Shown here piece by piece: positions 39,880-49,184 of a stretch of 49,793 nucleotides of DNA (positions are counted from its first letter, which is position 1; each line of letters opens with the position of its first letter). Source of the DNA: Myxococcales bacterium (lineage in GTDB: Bacteria > Myxococcota_A > Polyangia > Polyangiales > Polyangiaceae); the NCBI GenBank assembly GCA_013297655.1, contig JAAFHV010000035.1, forward strand, positions 1 through 49,793, given 5' to 3'. The notes below the pieces were generated by a model. It was not told the origin of the DNA. It saw nothing but the letters and a program-made list of their open reading frames with translations, and ran no database searches. A program made the translations under genes and the position numbers.

Positions 39880-41988
39880 ATGCGCGCCTTCGTTCTCGCC
39901 GTTCCGCTGTTGGTTTTGGCTTGCGAGCCTGCTGCGATCGCGCCGCCTCCGTCGCCTCCGAAGACCACCCTCGCGAAGGCGAACGACGTCGCGAAGCCCG
40001 CTCCTTCTGCCGTCGTGCACGGCAAGGCCGACCCCGCGCTCTTGCCGCGCAAGCTCTTCTTCGGCGCCCCCGATCGCACGAGCGTGAAGCTCAGCCCCGA
40101 TGGAAAGCGCATCTCGTTCGTCGCGATGGAGAAGGGCGTACCGAACGTGTTCGTCGCCCCCGCCGATGCCCCCGAAAAGGCCGAGAGCGTGACCCACGAC
40201 ACGAAGCGCGGAGTGCGCTCCTACACGTGGGCGTTCACGAGCGAGCACCTTCTCTACCGCCAAGACGAGGGCGGCGACGCGAACTTCCACGTCCACGCGA
40301 TCGATCTGAAGACCAAGGCCGACAAGGACCTCACGCCGCTCCCGCGCGTTCAGGCGCGCATCGAGGCGCGGAGCCGCAAGCAGCCGCGCAAGGTGGTCAT
40401 CGCGATCAACGAGCGCGAAGCGCGCAGCCACGACGCCTACACGGTCGACATCGTGACGGGAGAAAAGCAGCTCCTCCTCAAGAACGACCAGGACATGGCG
40501 GCGATCGTCTACGACGACGACCTCGCGCCGCGGGTCGCGCTGAGGGTGAAGCCCGACGGTGGCACCGGGTATTTCGAGGTGGTCCGAAAAGGCAAAGGGC
40601 TCGCCGCGTATACTCCACTGTTCGACGTGCCGCTGGAGGACACGCTCGCCACGTCGCCGCTCGCGATCGACGCTTCTGGCAAGACGCTCTACCTCACCGA
40701 TAGCCGCGGACGCGACACCGCTGCGCTCGTGGGGGTGGACCTCAAGACGAAGGCCGTGAAGGTGCTCGTCGACGACGGCCAAGCCGACGTGGAGGGCGCG
40801 ACGTTCGACCCGAAGACGCTCGTACCGCAGGCCGCGCAAGCGCAATACCAGAAGCCGCGCTGGCACCTCGCGGACGACGCGCTGACTGCCGATTTCGAGG
40901 TGCTCCGCGAGCTCGCCAAAGGCGATATGTTCGACGTGGTGTCGCGCTCGCAAGACGACACCCGCTGGCTCGTCATGGTGACGGCGACCGACGGCCCGAA
41001 TCGTTATCACTTGTACGAGCGCCCGAAAGACAAGAAGGCCAAGCGCGAGACACGGCCCCTCTTTTCGTCGCATAGCGCGCTAGAGGGAAAAAAGCTGGCC
41101 CCGATGCACCCTTTGGCCATTCGTGCGCGCGATGGCCAAACGCTGGTGAGCTACCTCACGCTGCCGGTGGGCACCGACACGGACGGGGACGGTAAGCCCG
41201 ATTCCCCCCTTCCCACGGTGCTCCTCGTGCACGGCGGACCATGGTCGCGCGACACGTTCGCGCTCTCCCCTCATGCACAATGGCTCGCGAGCCGCGGATA
41301 TGCCGTATTGAACGTGAACTTTCGCGGCTCGACCGGCTTCGGCAAAGCGTTCGTGCGGGCCGGTGATCGCGAGTGGGGCGCCAAGATGCACGACGACCTG
41401 CTCGACGCCGTCGCCTTCGCGGAGGCCGAGAAGATCACCGCCCCGGGAAAGACCGCGATCATGGGGGGCAGCTACGGCGGCTACGCGAGCTTGGTCGGCC
41501 TCACCGTAACTCCCGAGCGCTTCGCGTGCGGCGTCGACATCGCCGGTCCGTCGAGCCTCGTTACGTTCTTGAACGCGGCGCCGATGATGCTGCCCGGTGA
41601 CCTCGAGCAGATCACGCACCGGATCGGGGAGTCGCGTACGCCGGAGGGCAAAGCGTTTCTCGCGTCGCGCTCACCGCTCGGCGCAGCGTCGCGCATTCGG
41701 CGTCCGCTCCTCGTGGGGCAGGGCAAACACGACCCGCGCGCGACCATGGAAGATAGCGACAAGCTGGTCGAGGTCGCGCGCGCGGCGGGCCAGAAGGTCA
41801 CCTACGTGGTGTACCCGGACGAGGGGCACGGCTTCGCGCGGCCGGAGAACCGGCTCTCGTTCAATGCGGTGACGGAGTCGTTCCTCGCCGGCTGCCTCGG
41901 CGGGGCTTACGAGCCCGCGGGCGACGATCTTCGCGGCTCGTCGATCACGATCCCGCAGGGAAAATCGGAGATCGAAGGCCTTCCATGA
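39880..41988 (+). CDS. S9 family (prolyl oligopeptidase-type) serine peptidase lipoprotein
   Basis: 702 residues. A lipobox (LVLAC) marks it as an exported lipoprotein. Residues about 60-400 are a beta-propeller-like region (SPDGKRISFVAMEKG, TPLPRVQARIE, YTVDIVTGEKQLLL). Residues about 430-690 are the alpha/beta-hydrolase: VLLVHGGPWSRD oxyanion region, nucleophile Ser531 in GGSYGGY, Asp618 in GKHDPR and His650 in DEGHGF. The family cleaves peptides after Pro, Ala or other small residues, so the protein likely degrades peptides in the periplasm or at the surface. A DTDGDGKPDS loop looks like a calcium-binding turn. Monocistronic. Confidence 0.93.
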   Translation: MRAFVLAVPLLVLACEPAAIAPPPSPPKTTLAKANDVAKPAPSAVVHGKADPALLPRKLFFGAPDRTSVKLSPDGKRISFVAMEKGVPNVFVAPADAPEKAESVTHDTKRGVRSYTWAFTSEHLLYRQDEGGDANFHVHAIDLKTKADKDLTPLPRVQARIEARSRKQPRKVVIAINEREARSHDAYTVDIVTGEKQLLLKNDQDMAAIVYDDDLAPRVALRVKPDGGTGYFEVVRKGKGLAAYTPLFDVPLEDTLATSPLAIDASGKTLYLTDSRGRDTAALVGVDLKTKAVKVLVDDGQADVEGATFDPKTLVPQAAQAQYQKPRWHLADDALTADFEVLRELAKGDMFDVVSRSQDDTRWLVMVTATDGPNRYHLYERPKDKKAKRETRPLFSSHSALEGKKLAPMHPLAIRARDGQTLVSYLTLPVGTDTDGDGKPDSPLPTVLLVHGGPWSRDTFALSPHAQWLASRGYAVLNVNFRGSTGFGKAFVRAGDREWGAKMHDDLLDAVAFAEAEKITAPGKTAIMGGSYGGYASLVGLTVTPERFACGVDIAGPSSLVTFLNAAPMMLPGDLEQITHRIGESRTPEGKAFLASRSPLGAASRIRRPLLVGQGKHDPRATMEDSDKLVEVARAAGQKVTYVVYPDEGHGFARPENRLSFNAVTESFLAGCLGGAYEPAGDDLRGSSITIPQGKSEIEGLP

Positions 41989-42058
41989 CCCTCGCTTTGT
42001 GTCGTAGCCCCCGAGCGCGAAGCTGGGGTAACCTCGTGCGCCTCCGAAAGTAGAGCCG

Positions 42059-43486
42059 ATGACCCAACCCGCCGGCGGCGACGCCCAATCGTTTCCCTGT
42101 TCCAAGTGCGGCGCCAAGCTCAACTACGACGCTGGCAGCCAGGCCATGGTGTGTCCGTACTGCGGCCACAAGCAGGAGGTGCAAACGCGCCCCCAAGCGG
42201 TGCAGCAGGCCGGCTACGTCCAGCAAGAGCAGATCCGCGAGATCCCGATCGAGCAGGGCATGGCGATGGCCACCAAGGGCCTCGGTGTCCAGGTCACCAC
42301 CATCAACTGCAAAGACTGCGGCGCGACGGTGAACATCGGCGAGGGCGAGCGCACCACCGCGTGTGCCTTCTGCGGGTCGCACCAGGTGCTTCAAGCGACC
42401 ACGAACGATCAGGCGATTCGGCCGGAGAGCCTCGTCCCGTTCAAGATCAACAAGCAGTCTGCGAACGACCTCTTCGGTAAGTGGCTCGCCAGCCTCTGGT
42501 TTCGCCCGAACGATCTCACCAAGATCGCGAAGGTGCAGGAAATGGGCGGCGTTTATGTGCCGTTTTGGACGTTCGACTCCATGGTTCACTCGAACTGGAC
42601 CGCCGAGCGTGGCTGGCACTATTACGAGACCGAGGTTTATACCTCGTACGAAAATGGGCAGTCGGTCACGCGGACGCGGCAAGTGCAGCGCACCCGTTGG
42701 GAGTCGGCCTGGGGCAATCGCCGCGACTTCTTCGACGACACGCTGGTGTGCGCCGGTAAAGGTCTGCCCGGCGATTTGGTCGAGAAGTTCTCCACGTTCA
42801 ATACGCGGGAGCTCATTCCCTATGCGCCGCACTACCTCGCCGGCTGGCGCGCAGAGGCGTATGCCGTCGACCTGATGAGCGGCTGGGGCATGGGCCAACA
42901 AAAGATGGCCCGCGTGCAAGAAGGCCGCTGCGCAGGCGACATCGGCGGCGACACCCACCGTGGCCTCAACGTGTCGAATACGTACACGCAGGTCACGTTC
43001 AAGCACATCCTGCTCCCGATCTGGATCGCGGCCTACCGCTACAACGACAAGGTCTACCGCTTCCTCGTGAACGGGCAGACGGGTGAAGTCGTCGGTAAAG
43101 CGCCGTACTCGTTCTGGAAAATCTTCTTCCTCGTCCTCGGTATCGTCACCGTCATCGGCATCATCGTCGGCATCTACGCGTACACGCACGAAGAGGGCGC
43201 CGATCCCGAGCCCACGAAGCCCACGCCCACGCAGACGGCCAAGCAGCCCAAGCCCAAGCCCACCGTCGACGACGACGACGATCCCACGCCCACCCCGAGC
43301 GCGTCGGCGAGCGGCTCGGCGAAGAAGCCCGGAGCGCTGCCCGCGCCTTCGGGGAGCGCGAAGCCCGCGGCCTCTGGCGCGAAGCCCGCGCCTTCGGGGA
43401 GCGCAAAACCTGCTCCCTCGGGGAGCGCGAAGCCCGCGGCCTCTGGCGCGAAGCCCGCGCCTTCGGCGAGCAACAAGCCGAAGTGA
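42059..43486 (+). CDS. Double zinc-ribbon membrane protein with Ala/Lys/Pro repeat tail
   Basis: 475 residues. Two zinc ribbons open the protein: Cys14/17 with Cys32/35 and Cys84/87 with Cys102/105, each CxxCG-like at one knuckle. Residues 120-340 are an aromatic-rich domain (VPFWTFDSMVHSNWT, RRDFFDDTLVCAGKG, YLAGWRAEAYAVDL) that resembles a family of bacterial zinc-ribbon proteins with a late membrane helix. One membrane helix (IFFLVLGIVTVIGIIVGIYAY) lies near residue 360. The last 90 residues are low-complexity repeats of PSGSAKPA/ASGAKPA type. The role is unknown; such ribbons often bind protein partners in membrane assembly. Confidence 0.82.
   Translation: MTQPAGGDAQSFPCSKCGAKLNYDAGSQAMVCPYCGHKQEVQTRPQAVQQAGYVQQEQIREIPIEQGMAMATKGLGVQVTTINCKDCGATVNIGEGERTTACAFCGSHQVLQATTNDQAIRPESLVPFKINKQSANDLFGKWLASLWFRPNDLTKIAKVQEMGGVYVPFWTFDSMVHSNWTAERGWHYYETEVYTSYENGQSVTRTRQVQRTRWESAWGNRRDFFDDTLVCAGKGLPGDLVEKFSTFNTRELIPYAPHYLAGWRAEAYAVDLMSGWGMGQQKMARVQEGRCAGDIGGDTHRGLNVSNTYTQVTFKHILLPIWIAAYRYNDKVYRFLVNGQTGEVVGKAPYSFWKIFFLVLGIVTVIGIIVGIYAYTHEEGADPEPTKPTPTQTAKQPKPKPTVDDDDDPTPTPSASASGSAKKPGALPAPSGSAKPAASGAKPAPSGSAKPAPSGSAKPAASGAKPAPSASNKPK
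43342..43470 (+). repeat. Direct repeats coding for the Ala/Lys/Pro tail
   Basis: Repeated units of about 15-45 bp (GCGAAGCCCGCGGCCTCTGG and GCGCCTTCGGGGAGCGC) encode PSGSAKPA and ASGAKPA. The tandem pattern and near identity suggest length variation between strains. Confidence 0.8.
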
Positions 43487-43493
43487 CACTCAC

Positions 43494-43519
43494 AGGCCGC
43501 AGGCTACGGTCTGCGGCCT
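43494..43519 (+). terminator. Hairpin after the zinc-ribbon gene
   Basis: Perfect 9-bp arms AGGCCGCAG (43494-43502) and CTGCGGCCT (43511-43519) around an 8-nt loop, starting 7 nt after the stop. It is followed by CTCTCTCC rather than a T run, so it may end transcription weakly or protect the 3' end. Confidence 0.5.
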
Positions 43520-43556
43520 CTCTCCAATCTCGCGACCTCCGTGTGCGCGCCGCGCC

Positions 43557-43602
43557 TCCGGAGGGTCGCGAGGCCCGCGCGTCCGGAGAGTGGCGAGGCC
43601 CG
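43557..43602. repeat. 21-bp imperfect direct repeat between genes
   Basis: TCCGGAGGGTCGCGAGGCCCG at 43557-43577 recurs at 43582-43602 with two changes, at a 25-bp step, just ahead of the HD-domain gene. It could be an operator pair or a chance GC-rich repeat. Confidence 0.5.
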
Positions 43603-43681
43603 TAGCGCGCCTGCTCGCGTGGTCGTCGTGCGCTCTGCGAGCCTTGACGCGATCGCGCGCGTGGCGTTAGTCGCGTAGACG

Positions 43682-44260
43682 ATGCAGCACACGATCGACT
43701 TCGTGCTCGAGCTCGAGAAGCTCAAAGGGGTCACGCGCAAGGTTCGTCCGGTCGGGCTCGAGCGCTACGAAAACTCCGCCGAGCACTCGTGGCAAATCGC
43801 GCTATTTGCCTATTCGCTGGCGAAGTATGCGGCCGCCCCGGTGAACGTGGATCGGGTCGTGTTGATGCTGCTCGTGCACGACATCGGAGAGATCGACACC
43901 GGCGATACGATGGTGTTCGTGGAGGAGGGCTGGGAAGAGCGCAAAGCGGCAGAGCTCGCGGCGGTCACCCGTATCTTCGGTCATCTTCCGTCCGACCGCG
44001 GGGGCGAGCTGCTCGCGCTTTGGACGGAGATGGAGGCCGCCGAGACGCCGGAGGCGAAGTTCGCCCACGCCGTCGATCGTGCGATGCCCGCGCTCTTGAA
44101 CCTCTCGAACGAGGGTCAGAGCTGGCGCGAGAACGGTATCGCCTACGACCGCGTGGTGAAGCGCATTCGCCCACCGATCGAGGCAGGCTGCCCCGCGCTC
44201 TGGGAATACTTGGAAGGGCGCCTCGAGGACGCCCGTACGAAGGGTTGGTTCGGCGCTTAG
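43682..44260 (+). CDS. HD-domain phosphohydrolase, YfbR/HDDC2-like
   Basis: 192 residues. It is a compact HD-fold protein of the HDDC2/YfbR group, which acts as a 5'-deoxynucleotidase or nucleotide phosphatase. Metal ligands are visible: His35 in AEHSW, His66-Asp67 in VHDIGEID, and a later Asp in AHAVDRAM. The opening IDFVLELEKLKGVTRKVR and the YENSAEHSW loop, where substrate contacts lie, fit the family. Start ATG 43682 is preceded by GC-rich repeats and no clear SD. It is the only gene in its transcript; its neighbours run from the other side. Confidence 0.92.
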   Translation: MQHTIDFVLELEKLKGVTRKVRPVGLERYENSAEHSWQIALFAYSLAKYAAAPVNVDRVVLMLLVHDIGEIDTGDTMVFVEEGWEERKAAELAAVTRIFGHLPSDRGGELLALWTEMEAAETPEAKFAHAVDRAMPALLNLSNEGQSWRENGIAYDRVVKRIRPPIEAGCPALWEYLEGRLEDARTKGWFGA

Positions 44261-44316
44261 GCTTTTCGAGATAGAGTGCGCCGACGGCGACAGGGCTCGA
44301 ACGAGCAGACCGCGAC

Positions 44317-45519
44317 TCAGCGCGCCTTCGAGTCGCCGCGCGAGAGGTGATTTATCGCCTCCCCGAGGCCGTCGAGGGTGAGCTGGAACATGGGAAATAC
44401 CTTCTCGATTTGCTCCGCCGTGCCCCCGCGCCAGTAGGCGGGGGGGTCGGGGTTGAGCCAGGCCGTGCGACGGAAGTGGTCGGCGAGGCGCTGGAGCCAG
44501 CGGATTCCGGGCATCATCTCGCCGCCGCCGCGGGCGTAGTACTCCCAGTCGCCAGCGCCGAGGAGCTCGGTCGGGTGCATCGCTGCGTCGCCCACGAGCA
44601 CGAGCTTCCACTCCGGCCCGCACTGCTCCATCACGTCTTTCAGGGGCACCGGATCGGTGAACCGCTCCGTCTCGTAGAGGCGGCCGTACACACAATTATG
44701 AAAGTAGTAGGTCTTCAGCGATCGAATGTTCGAGGCGCGCTTCGAGGCAGAAAAGAGCCGTGAAACCACGTCGGCGTGCGGGTCCATCGAGCCGCCGACG
44801 TCCATCAGCAACACGACGCGGGTGTTCGACTTTCGCGGCGGCCGGAGCACGATCTCGAGCTCGCCCGCGTTCTTCGCGGTCTCGCGCACGGTCTCGTCGA
44901 TGTCGAGCTCGTCCTCCTGGCCTTCGCGGTGGAACACACGGAGCTTACGGAGAGCGACCTCGATTTGGCGTACGTCGAGCACCAAGTCCGAGCGGTAGGG
45001 GCGGTACTTTCGCGCGTCGGCCACCCCCATCGCGCTGCGCCCTCCGCCGGCGGGGCCCACGCGAAGGCCACCCGGGTTTTGACCGTGCGCGCCGAAGGGG
45101 CTCGTGCCGCCGGTGCCGATCCAACGATTGCCCCCGTCGTGGCGTTTGCGTTGCTCTTGGAGGCGCTCCTCGAAGCGTTTGCGGAGCGCTTCCATGTCGA
45201 GCGTCTCGAGGGACGCGAGCTCCTCGGCGGTGAGCTCTTTGCGCACCTTCGGATCTTTGAGCCAATCGTCGAGCTCGGCCACGAGCTCCAGGCTCTGCGC
45301 CGCGATGCCCTTGAAATGAGAGAGATACGCCTCGTCGAAGGCGTCGAGGTCGGTCTCGCGGTGCACGCAGATGGCGCGCGCCACATGGTAAAAGCCGTCG
45401 AGTGAGCTCTCGTGAATGCCCTTCACGAGCGCCTTCGCGAGCGACACCCCCTCTTGCGGGCCTACCTTCACCTTCTTCGCGCGGAGCTCGTAAAGAAAGG
45501 GGACGAACACGGCGCTCAT
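44317..45519 (-). CDS. VWA-domain protein, CoxE-like
   Basis: 400 residues. Residues about 1-150 are helical with LAKALVKGIHESSLDGFYHVARA, typical of CoxE/YehP-type VWA proteins, followed by a Gly-rich linker. The VWA fold starts near residue 225 (NTRVVLLMDVGGSMDPHADVV). The MIDAS is DxGxS here and is probably functional. A later helix set and SASKRASNIRSLKTYYFHN complete the domain. It is cytoplasmic (no signal). ATG 45519 overlaps the stop of the transglutaminase gene (ATGA). VWA and transglutaminase genes are often found near MoxR-type ATPases, but none is visible here. The role may be in assembly or metal-dependent control of the partner. Confidence 0.88.
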   Translation of the reverse strand: MSAVFVPFLYELRAKKVKVGPQEGVSLAKALVKGIHESSLDGFYHVARAICVHRETDLDAFDEAYLSHFKGIAAQSLELVAELDDWLKDPKVRKELTAEELASLETLDMEALRKRFEERLQEQRKRHDGGNRWIGTGGTSPFGAHGQNPGGLRVGPAGGGRSAMGVADARKYRPYRSDLVLDVRQIEVALRKLRVFHREGQEDELDIDETVRETAKNAGELEIVLRPPRKSNTRVVLLMDVGGSMDPHADVVSRLFSASKRASNIRSLKTYYFHNCVYGRLYETERFTDPVPLKDVMEQCGPEWKLVLVGDAAMHPTELLGAGDWEYYARGGGEMMPGIRWLQRLADHFRRTAWLNPDPPAYWRGGTAEQIEKVFPMFQLTLDGLGEAINHLSRGDSKAR

Positions 45520-47237
45520 TTCGAGATTCCTTTGCCACACCGCGCGTCGCCGCCGGTGCGCGCGAAGATTTCGTAGTCGCCGAGGGGGAGCGCCCGCGGC
45601 AAGGTGAGGGTGCCTTCGTAACTGCCTTTTACGTCGGTCGCGAGATTGCCTATCACCGTCTCGTGGCCAGCGCGCTCGCGAAGCACGATTTCGAGCGGCA
45701 CGTGCGGGCATGCCTCGCCGTCTGCCGTAACCTTGCCGGTGGCGGCGAGCTTGCCGCCGCGCGCCGCGCTCTTCGAGGTGAGCTGGAGCTCGACCGCCGC
45801 CCGCGGTCTGCCGTCGTCGATGGCGACCGATTTGCCCGCTCCCGCGTCGCCGCCCGCGCTCGACGAGGGGCCGTCGTTCGAGGTGCTCGACGAGCCGTTC
45901 GGTTTTGCGGCGCTCCCGGTAGGTTTGGGGAGGTCGGGAGGTTGGCTTCGCGAGGTGCCCGAAGGCGAGCCGCTCGGGGAGCCGTTTCCGTTCGGTGAGC
46001 CGGGGCCGTCGGGTCCGTTTGGCCCGTTTGCGCCGCGCGAACGGTTGCCCAAATCTTCGCCCCGCGTGGCGCCGACCGGCCACGAGAACGGATCGGGGGG
46101 AGGATCGAAGGGCACGTTGGACGACAAGGGATCCGAGAGCATGGTGCCCGCGCCGCCCAAGTCGATTCGCACGTAGCGCGCGCCGTCGGTGACCTCCACC
46201 CACGCGTGCGCCTCGTTCGCCACCATTCGCGCCGGGATGCCGAGGCCGAGCGACGTGATCAAGAACGCGAACGCACGATGGCGACACACGCCCTTCTTGG
46301 AGAGCGCGAGATCCGTGTAGATGTCACGTGTTTGGGGAGGCGGCTCGGCGGAGTCTTGGAAGGCGCGGAAATACGCGACCATCCGCGTGACGTTCTCGTG
46401 CGGCGAAAGGTGACGGCCGACGCCGATCGCCTTCGCGACGATCTCTTGTGACCTCTGCACGTTCGCGGGGAGCGGCGGCACCGAGGGCAAGCGCTCCCAC
46501 GCGGGATCGCCGAACGTGCCGCCGAACGCGACGCGAGGAATGGCGAGCTGCATGACGAGGCGCACGCGCGTCATGCTGTCGCCTTCGACGAACCAGTTCT
46601 CGGCGCCGTCGTGGAGGAAACGCACGGGCACGTCTTGGCTGCCGACGCCCGCGCGCGACTTCACGATGCGCGTGCCCGGGCCCACGCTCGGGATGCGCGA
46701 AGGATGCCCGGGGACGAGGTCGACCACGAGATCGCCGAAGAAGGTCTCCTCGTAGGTCGGCATCACCGGGCCGCTCTGCGGCGAGAGCAAGACGTGTCGC
46801 GGGCTCCTCACGTAGAGCACGAAATTCGCGTCTACCGCGTCGTACGCCGAGAGCCGCTTGAAGGGCGCCGTCGAGGGCCGAAAGGGCTCGTCGTACGGGA
46901 GCATGTCCGGCTTTTTGGTGTCGCGATCGGGGCTGAACGTGGCGTCTGGTGCGCCGCCGGGGCCGCTTTGTTGCGGCGAGTACGGCGCGCGCTTCGCGTC
47001 GTCCGGTCGCGTTGGGTCGGGGGCGGTGACGAGGCCGCTTCGCGTCTCGATCGCGGCGGGCAGCTCTCCGTCGAGGCTGACCGCGAGGGCCACGTCCTCC
47101 CGCGCGTCTTCGCCGATCGGCTCGTGGAGAATCGGCCCCGGTCGCGCCGCGGCGGACGGGGTCGTCGGGAAGGTCGCGGTGACCACCACGAGGGCCACGA
47201 CGAAGGTAGACAGCACGCGAGGTCGACGAGTCGTCAC
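45516..47237 (-). CDS. Secreted transglutaminase-like protein
   Basis: 573 residues. It starts at a GTG (47237) with an AGGAG SD 5 nt upstream; the longer frame is a shadow. A signal peptide (VVALVVVTATFPTTPSAAA) precedes a mature N-terminal region of about 130 residues with PDRDTKKPDMLPYDE. The transglutaminase-like core has Cys318 in KKGVCRHRAFAF, His344 in AHAWVEV and Asp359, a full catalytic triad. A low-complexity Gly/Asn/Pro/Ser linker (about 395-470) leads to a C-terminal beta-sandwich (ELQLTSKSAARGGKLAATG and IVLRERAGHETVIG). The class crosslinks or cleaves proteins; the activity of this one is unknown. It is translationally coupled to the VWA gene. Confidence 0.9.
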   Translation of the reverse strand: MTTRRPRVLSTFVVALVVVTATFPTTPSAAARPGPILHEPIGEDAREDVALAVSLDGELPAAIETRSGLVTAPDPTRPDDAKRAPYSPQQSGPGGAPDATFSPDRDTKKPDMLPYDEPFRPSTAPFKRLSAYDAVDANFVLYVRSPRHVLLSPQSGPVMPTYEETFFGDLVVDLVPGHPSRIPSVGPGTRIVKSRAGVGSQDVPVRFLHDGAENWFVEGDSMTRVRLVMQLAIPRVAFGGTFGDPAWERLPSVPPLPANVQRSQEIVAKAIGVGRHLSPHENVTRMVAYFRAFQDSAEPPPQTRDIYTDLALSKKGVCRHRAFAFLITSLGLGIPARMVANEAHAWVEVTDGARYVRIDLGGAGTMLSDPLSSNVPFDPPPDPFSWPVGATRGEDLGNRSRGANGPNGPDGPGSPNGNGSPSGSPSGTSRSQPPDLPKPTGSAAKPNGSSSTSNDGPSSSAGGDAGAGKSVAIDDGRPRAAVELQLTSKSAARGGKLAATGKVTADGEACPHVPLEIVLRERAGHETVIGNLATDVKGSYEGTLTLPRALPLGDYEIFARTGGDARCGKGISK

Positions 47238-47358
47238 GGGAGCTCCTGGAAGGGTACCCCCGACACTCGCCGATACGAAAGAGTTCCCACCGGCATCCGC
47301 GGGAAGGGGTCGCTCGGGTGAACGCGAAGCGCCCGCTCGGGTCTTTGCCAGCCCCGGT

Positions 47359-47736
47359 TTACCGAAGGGCGTTGCCGCGGGCCCAGCTTCCGGCCTCGTA
47401 GCGGTACTGCCCGCCCTGCTGGAAATACTTGGGTCCGACCCAGGTGGTGCCCTGGCCTGCCGCGTCCCAGTGGCCCGGGATCCATGCATACTGCATCCCC
47501 GTCCAGTGCCAATACCCGGGGACCCACGCGGTGGCGCGGGCGGTCGAGCCCGAGGCGGCGGGCGGTTCGGGCCTTCGTTCGTTGAGCGGCGCAGGGGGCG
47601 GGCCGCTCACGACGACGCCGCGCGAGGCGGTGGTCTCCGCGGTGGCGACGCAGCCGACTTGGGTGGTGATGAGCACGAGCGCCGCAACCGCGAGCCCGCA
47701 TGCCGTCGACCGCATTCGCATTTGCATCGCTTCCAT
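47359..47736 (-). CDS. WXXGXW-repeat lipoprotein (YXWGXW type)
   Basis: 125 residues. ATG 47736 has a GGAG SD 7 nt upstream. The signal peptide ends in a lipobox (TQVGC). A Pro/Ala/Ser linker is followed by tandem WxxGxW-type motifs: WVPGYWHW, WIPGHWDA and a third, WVGPKYFQQ. Such lipoproteins are small periplasmic or outer-membrane repeats of unknown function, common in proteobacteria. It is encoded by a short gene between the transglutaminase gene and the nucleotidyltransferase, divergent from the latter. Confidence 0.85.
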   Translation of the reverse strand: MEAMQMRMRSTACGLAVAALVLITTQVGCVATAETTASRGVVVSGPPPAPLNERRPEPPAASGSTARATAWVPGYWHWTGMQYAWIPGHWDAAGQGTTWVGPKYFQQGGQYRYEAGSWARGNALR

Positions 47737-48023
47737 GTTGCCGCTCCGACCCTGACGGTCGTCAAAGGTTCCCCTCTTGCGAGAGCCTGACCCCGAACCC
47801 CTCGTACGCTGGTGTTGGGTCGTCGCTTCCCGACCACCCGCACGTCGCTCGGTGCGAGGCCGAAAGGCCACCCACCGTCCCAACCACATACGTTCCGCCA
47901 TTCCTACGGCGCGCGCAACACGACCTTTTGCCGCGCGGCGAAGTTTGTCGGCCTGTCTCGGCTTGTCTCGCCCCGTCTCGCCTTTTCTCGCACTCGGGCC
48001 GAAAAAGCGGCGACACTTGCCGA

Positions 48024-49160
48024 ATGACCAAGAGCATCGAGGCGGAGCTCGCCGCGCTTTCCCCAAAGCTACGAGAGCGTCTGTCGGCCGCAGGTTTTCG
48101 CGACGACAGGCTCATTTCCCTCTCGCGAGCCCTCGCAGACAAGGCGGCCCTGTTCGCCAAGAACAAGCTCAGCGGCGAGGTGATCCCTCCGCGTGACGAA
48201 GAGCTCGCCACCCTTCCGGCGCGCGATTCGGAGGAGGGGCGCCGCCTCGTCGAGCTCGGTCAGGGCGCGATCGATCGCGGGGAGCTCGCCTTCTGCGTGC
48301 TCGCGGGCGGCATGGCCACCCGGATGGGCGGCGTGGTGAAGGCGCTCGTGGAGGCGTTCGACCAAAAGACCTTCCTCGACCTTCGCCTCGCCGAGAACAA
48401 GAGCGCCGGGGCGCGCGCGAAGTCGCCGGTGCCGCTGTGGCTCATGACGAGCGAAGCGACGGACAAGGCCATCCGCGAGGCCCTCGCCGCACGGAGCGCG
48501 CCGAGCCACGTGGAGGTCTTCATGCAAGATCTCGGGCTCCGCCTCACGCCCGAGGGCTCGATTTTCATCGAGGACGACGGCGATCCGAGCGTGTACGCCA
48601 CCGGCCACGGGGACTTCTTGGACGCCCTCCGTCGCACGTCGCTCCTCGACCAGTTCGTCGCGCGGGGCGGGAAAACCGTGTGGGTCGCGAACTTGGACAA
48701 CCTCGGCGCGTCGATCGATCCGCTCGTGCTCGGCTGCTTCCTCGACTCGAAAAAAGAGGTGATGGTCGAGGTCTGCGAGAAGGCGAAGGGCGACCGTGGC
48801 GGCATCCCCGTGCGCGCGCAGGGCAAGCTCCAGGTGGTCGAGGAGTATCGCCTCCCCGATGGATTCTCGGGCGACAGCGTGCGGGTGTTCAACACGAACA
48901 CGTTCCTCGTCTCGGCGAACGCGCTCGCCAAGCTCGACATGCCATCGTCGTATTACGCGGTCGAGAAGAAGGTCGAGGGCCGCGTCGCGATCCAGTTCGA
49001 GCGCCTCCTCCAGGAGCTGACCGCGTTCCTCGACGCCGGGTACGTCATCGTGCCGCGAGAGGGCTCGGCCTCCCGTTTCTTGCCGGTAAAAGATCACGAC
49101 GAGCTCGCCCGCCGAAGGGACGAGATCCACGAAGTCGCCCGCGCCCGGGGCATGGTGTAA
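48024..49160 (+). CDS. UDP-sugar pyrophosphorylase family nucleotidyltransferase
   Basis: 378 residues. The family joins UTP and a sugar-1-phosphate (glucose, GlcNAc or GalNAc) to give a UDP-sugar and PPi. Motifs seen: nucleotide loop LAGGMATRMG (residues 93-102; the usual second Gly is Ala), SPVPLWLMTSE, PSVYATGHGDFLDAL, VWVANLDNLGASIDP and VFNTNTFLVSANAL. The length and the GHGD and ANLDN boxes fit the UDPGP/UAP1 group rather than GalU. The substrate sugar cannot be read. ATG 48024 has no strong SD. It precedes a DUF2505 gene by 24 bp, with which it may form an operon. Confidence 0.9.
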   Translation: MTKSIEAELAALSPKLRERLSAAGFRDDRLISLSRALADKAALFAKNKLSGEVIPPRDEELATLPARDSEEGRRLVELGQGAIDRGELAFCVLAGGMATRMGGVVKALVEAFDQKTFLDLRLAENKSAGARAKSPVPLWLMTSEATDKAIREALAARSAPSHVEVFMQDLGLRLTPEGSIFIEDDGDPSVYATGHGDFLDALRRTSLLDQFVARGGKTVWVANLDNLGASIDPLVLGCFLDSKKEVMVEVCEKAKGDRGGIPVRAQGKLQVVEEYRLPDGFSGDSVRVFNTNTFLVSANALAKLDMPSSYYAVEKKVEGRVAIQFERLLQELTAFLDAGYVIVPREGSASRFLPVKDHDELARRRDEIHEVARARGMV

Positions 49161-49184
49161 CTTCAGGTTCGACAAGGATTTTCG

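Noticed and set aside
45516-47489. Longer transglutaminase start at 47489
   Set aside because: The extra 84 residues precede a clear signal peptide and overlap the neighbouring lipoprotein gene; the GTG at 47237 has a good SD.
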